This document shows positions 63,471 to 64,000 of a stretch of DNA of 64,000 nt, piece after piece. The DNA is from Gammaproteobacteria bacterium (GTDB lineage Bacteria > Pseudomonadota > Gammaproteobacteria > Eutrophobiales > Eutrophobiaceae). The stretch covers positions 62,001 through 126,000 of the forward strand of contig JAJFKL010000018.1 of the NCBI GenBank assembly GCA_021773235.1, in the 5' to 3' direction. The notes under the pieces are model-generated. The model was not told where the DNA came from and did not search any database. It saw only the letters and a list, made by a program, of their open reading frames with translations. The translations under genes and the position numbers were made by a program. Numbering within the stretch: the stretch's first letter is position 1; every line of letters begins with the position of its first letter.

Positions 63471-64000
63471 ATGAAGCTACAACTAATTGTTTTATTATCG
63501 ACATCTCTTTTCATAAGCTCATGTAGTGATTCTGGCAGCAACAGCCAAAGTGCTGGGAAGTTACAGGTAAAGATAGATAATCAGGTTAGTCAGCAAATTA
63601 AGATCATATCTGCTACTGGCACGCTAAAAGGTAAAGTAAATCCCATTGAAGCCCAGATAAGCCTGAAGAATATCAGCGCATCACCTCAACAGATTTTATT
63701 GAAGGGTCAGTGGCTAGATTTCAAGGGTGGGTTTAATGGCGGTGGCCAACGTATCCTGACGTTGGCGGCAGATGAGTCACAAACTATAAATGAAGGCACA
63801 CGATCCAGTCGTGTCACAAGCTATCAGGTCACGCTCGAAGCCACTCAACAAACGCAGGAGCAGTTGTTGTCTGAGACATTGGCTAGTAATAAGCTTGCTA
63901 TTGCGACAGGTTATGGAATGACCTTTTCTGAGACGCCCTCTACGGAGAAAATCCCTGCCTTGCCTATTCGCGGAGTCGCTAATGGGCAAGCATTTGAGGG
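63471..64000 (+). CDS. Lipoprotein (partial, cut by right edge)
   Basis: Not in the ORF track because it runs off the right edge. It starts MKLQLIVLLSTSLFISSC with lipobox ISSC (Cys18) and reads open for 176 residues: a Ser/Asn linker, a beta-rich domain with EAQISLKNISASPQQILLKGQWLDFKGG and a later Gln/Thr-rich part (ATQQTQEQLLSETLASNK). The domain resembles DUF1425 (YcfL-like) periplasmic lipoproteins; not certain. Track ORF 63777-63989 on the other strand is its shadow. An in-frame stop is not reached. Confidence 0.75.
   Translation, partial: MKLQLIVLLSTSLFISSCSDSGSNSQSAGKLQVKIDNQVSQQIKIISATGTLKGKVNPIEAQISLKNISASPQQILLKGQWLDFKGGFNGGGQRILTLAADESQTINEGTRSSRVTSYQVTLEATQQTQEQLLSETLASNKLAIATGYGMTFSETPSTEKIPALPIRGVANGQAFE

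Noticed and set aside
63777-63989. Minus-strand 70-aa ORF
   Set aside because: Shadow of the lipoprotein gene that runs off the right edge.

Overview
The window is one contiguous, gene-dense piece of an AT-rich bacterial chromosome, almost certainly from a gammaproteobacterium. EfpL (YeiP), YcgL, DUF484, DUF2780, DUF3465, DUF3149 and a UspE-like tandem universal stress protein are all families I know mainly from that class. A solitary methylene-tetrahydromethanopterin dehydrogenase (MtdB type) together with formate-tetrahydrofolate ligase suggests C1-oxidising (methylotroph-like) ability. Acetoacetyl-CoA reductase and ActP/YjcH add polyhydroxybutyrate and acetate use. I see no rRNA, tRNA, CRISPR array, transposase or prophage.

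Layout: 1-5.8 kb holds pyrG (cut by the left edge), a ClC-type channel with CBS domains, fhs and ycgL. 5.8-17 kb holds two MFS carriers, a lipoprotein hydrolase, an outer-membrane barrel protein divergent from a FecR-domain protein, a DUF1223 protein, an alanine:cation symporter, asnS and small DUF proteins. 17-26 kb holds a minus-strand run yjcH-actP-tag-metallopeptidase-nucleotidyltransferase, a diguanylate cyclase, a divergent pteridine-reductase-like/folK pair and a HupE/anchor pair. 26-36 kb holds phbB, arfB, an efpL-DUF1499-chaN-exonuclease run, an isomerase/hydrolase pair, and a zinc-ribbon/scramblase-like fusion followed by a thioredoxin-like protein. 36-45 kb holds a GspE/PilB-like ATPase with three MshEN-type repeats, a TPM-domain pair, small secreted proteins and an FHA protein facing an orphan Hcp. 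45-54 kb holds a CDP-alcohol phosphatidyltransferase/cytidylyltransferase pair, a four-gene LOG-family run, a cold-shock gene, DUF484, mtdB, and a small membrane protein behind a near-perfect sigma-54 promoter. 54-64 kb holds an ogt/pfpI pair, an XRE-cupin regulator, a cupin gene with a sequestered ribosome-binding site, alternative oxidase plus globin, a DUF3149 micro-protein, phoU, an SDR that seems to start at AUU, a universal stress protein, a cytochrome c'-like protein, an NRDE protein and a lipoprotein cut by the right edge.

The most coherent system is a low-oxygen/nitric-oxide theme at 56.6-61.9 kb. It combines a cyanide/NO-insensitive type of terminal oxidase, a globin, a cytochrome c' and a universal stress protein. 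Three perfect TTGAT-N4-ATCAA (FNR/ANR-type) boxes lie there, and a fourth lies upstream of phbB. Other strong signals are the sigma-54 promoter with an upstream inverted repeat at 53.3 kb, the fold over the cupin ribosome-binding site at 55.7 kb, and several small genes missing from the ORF track (41-aa basic protein, 43-aa DUF3149 protein, the two edge genes). Functional calls are from recognised motifs by eye; no database search was run.
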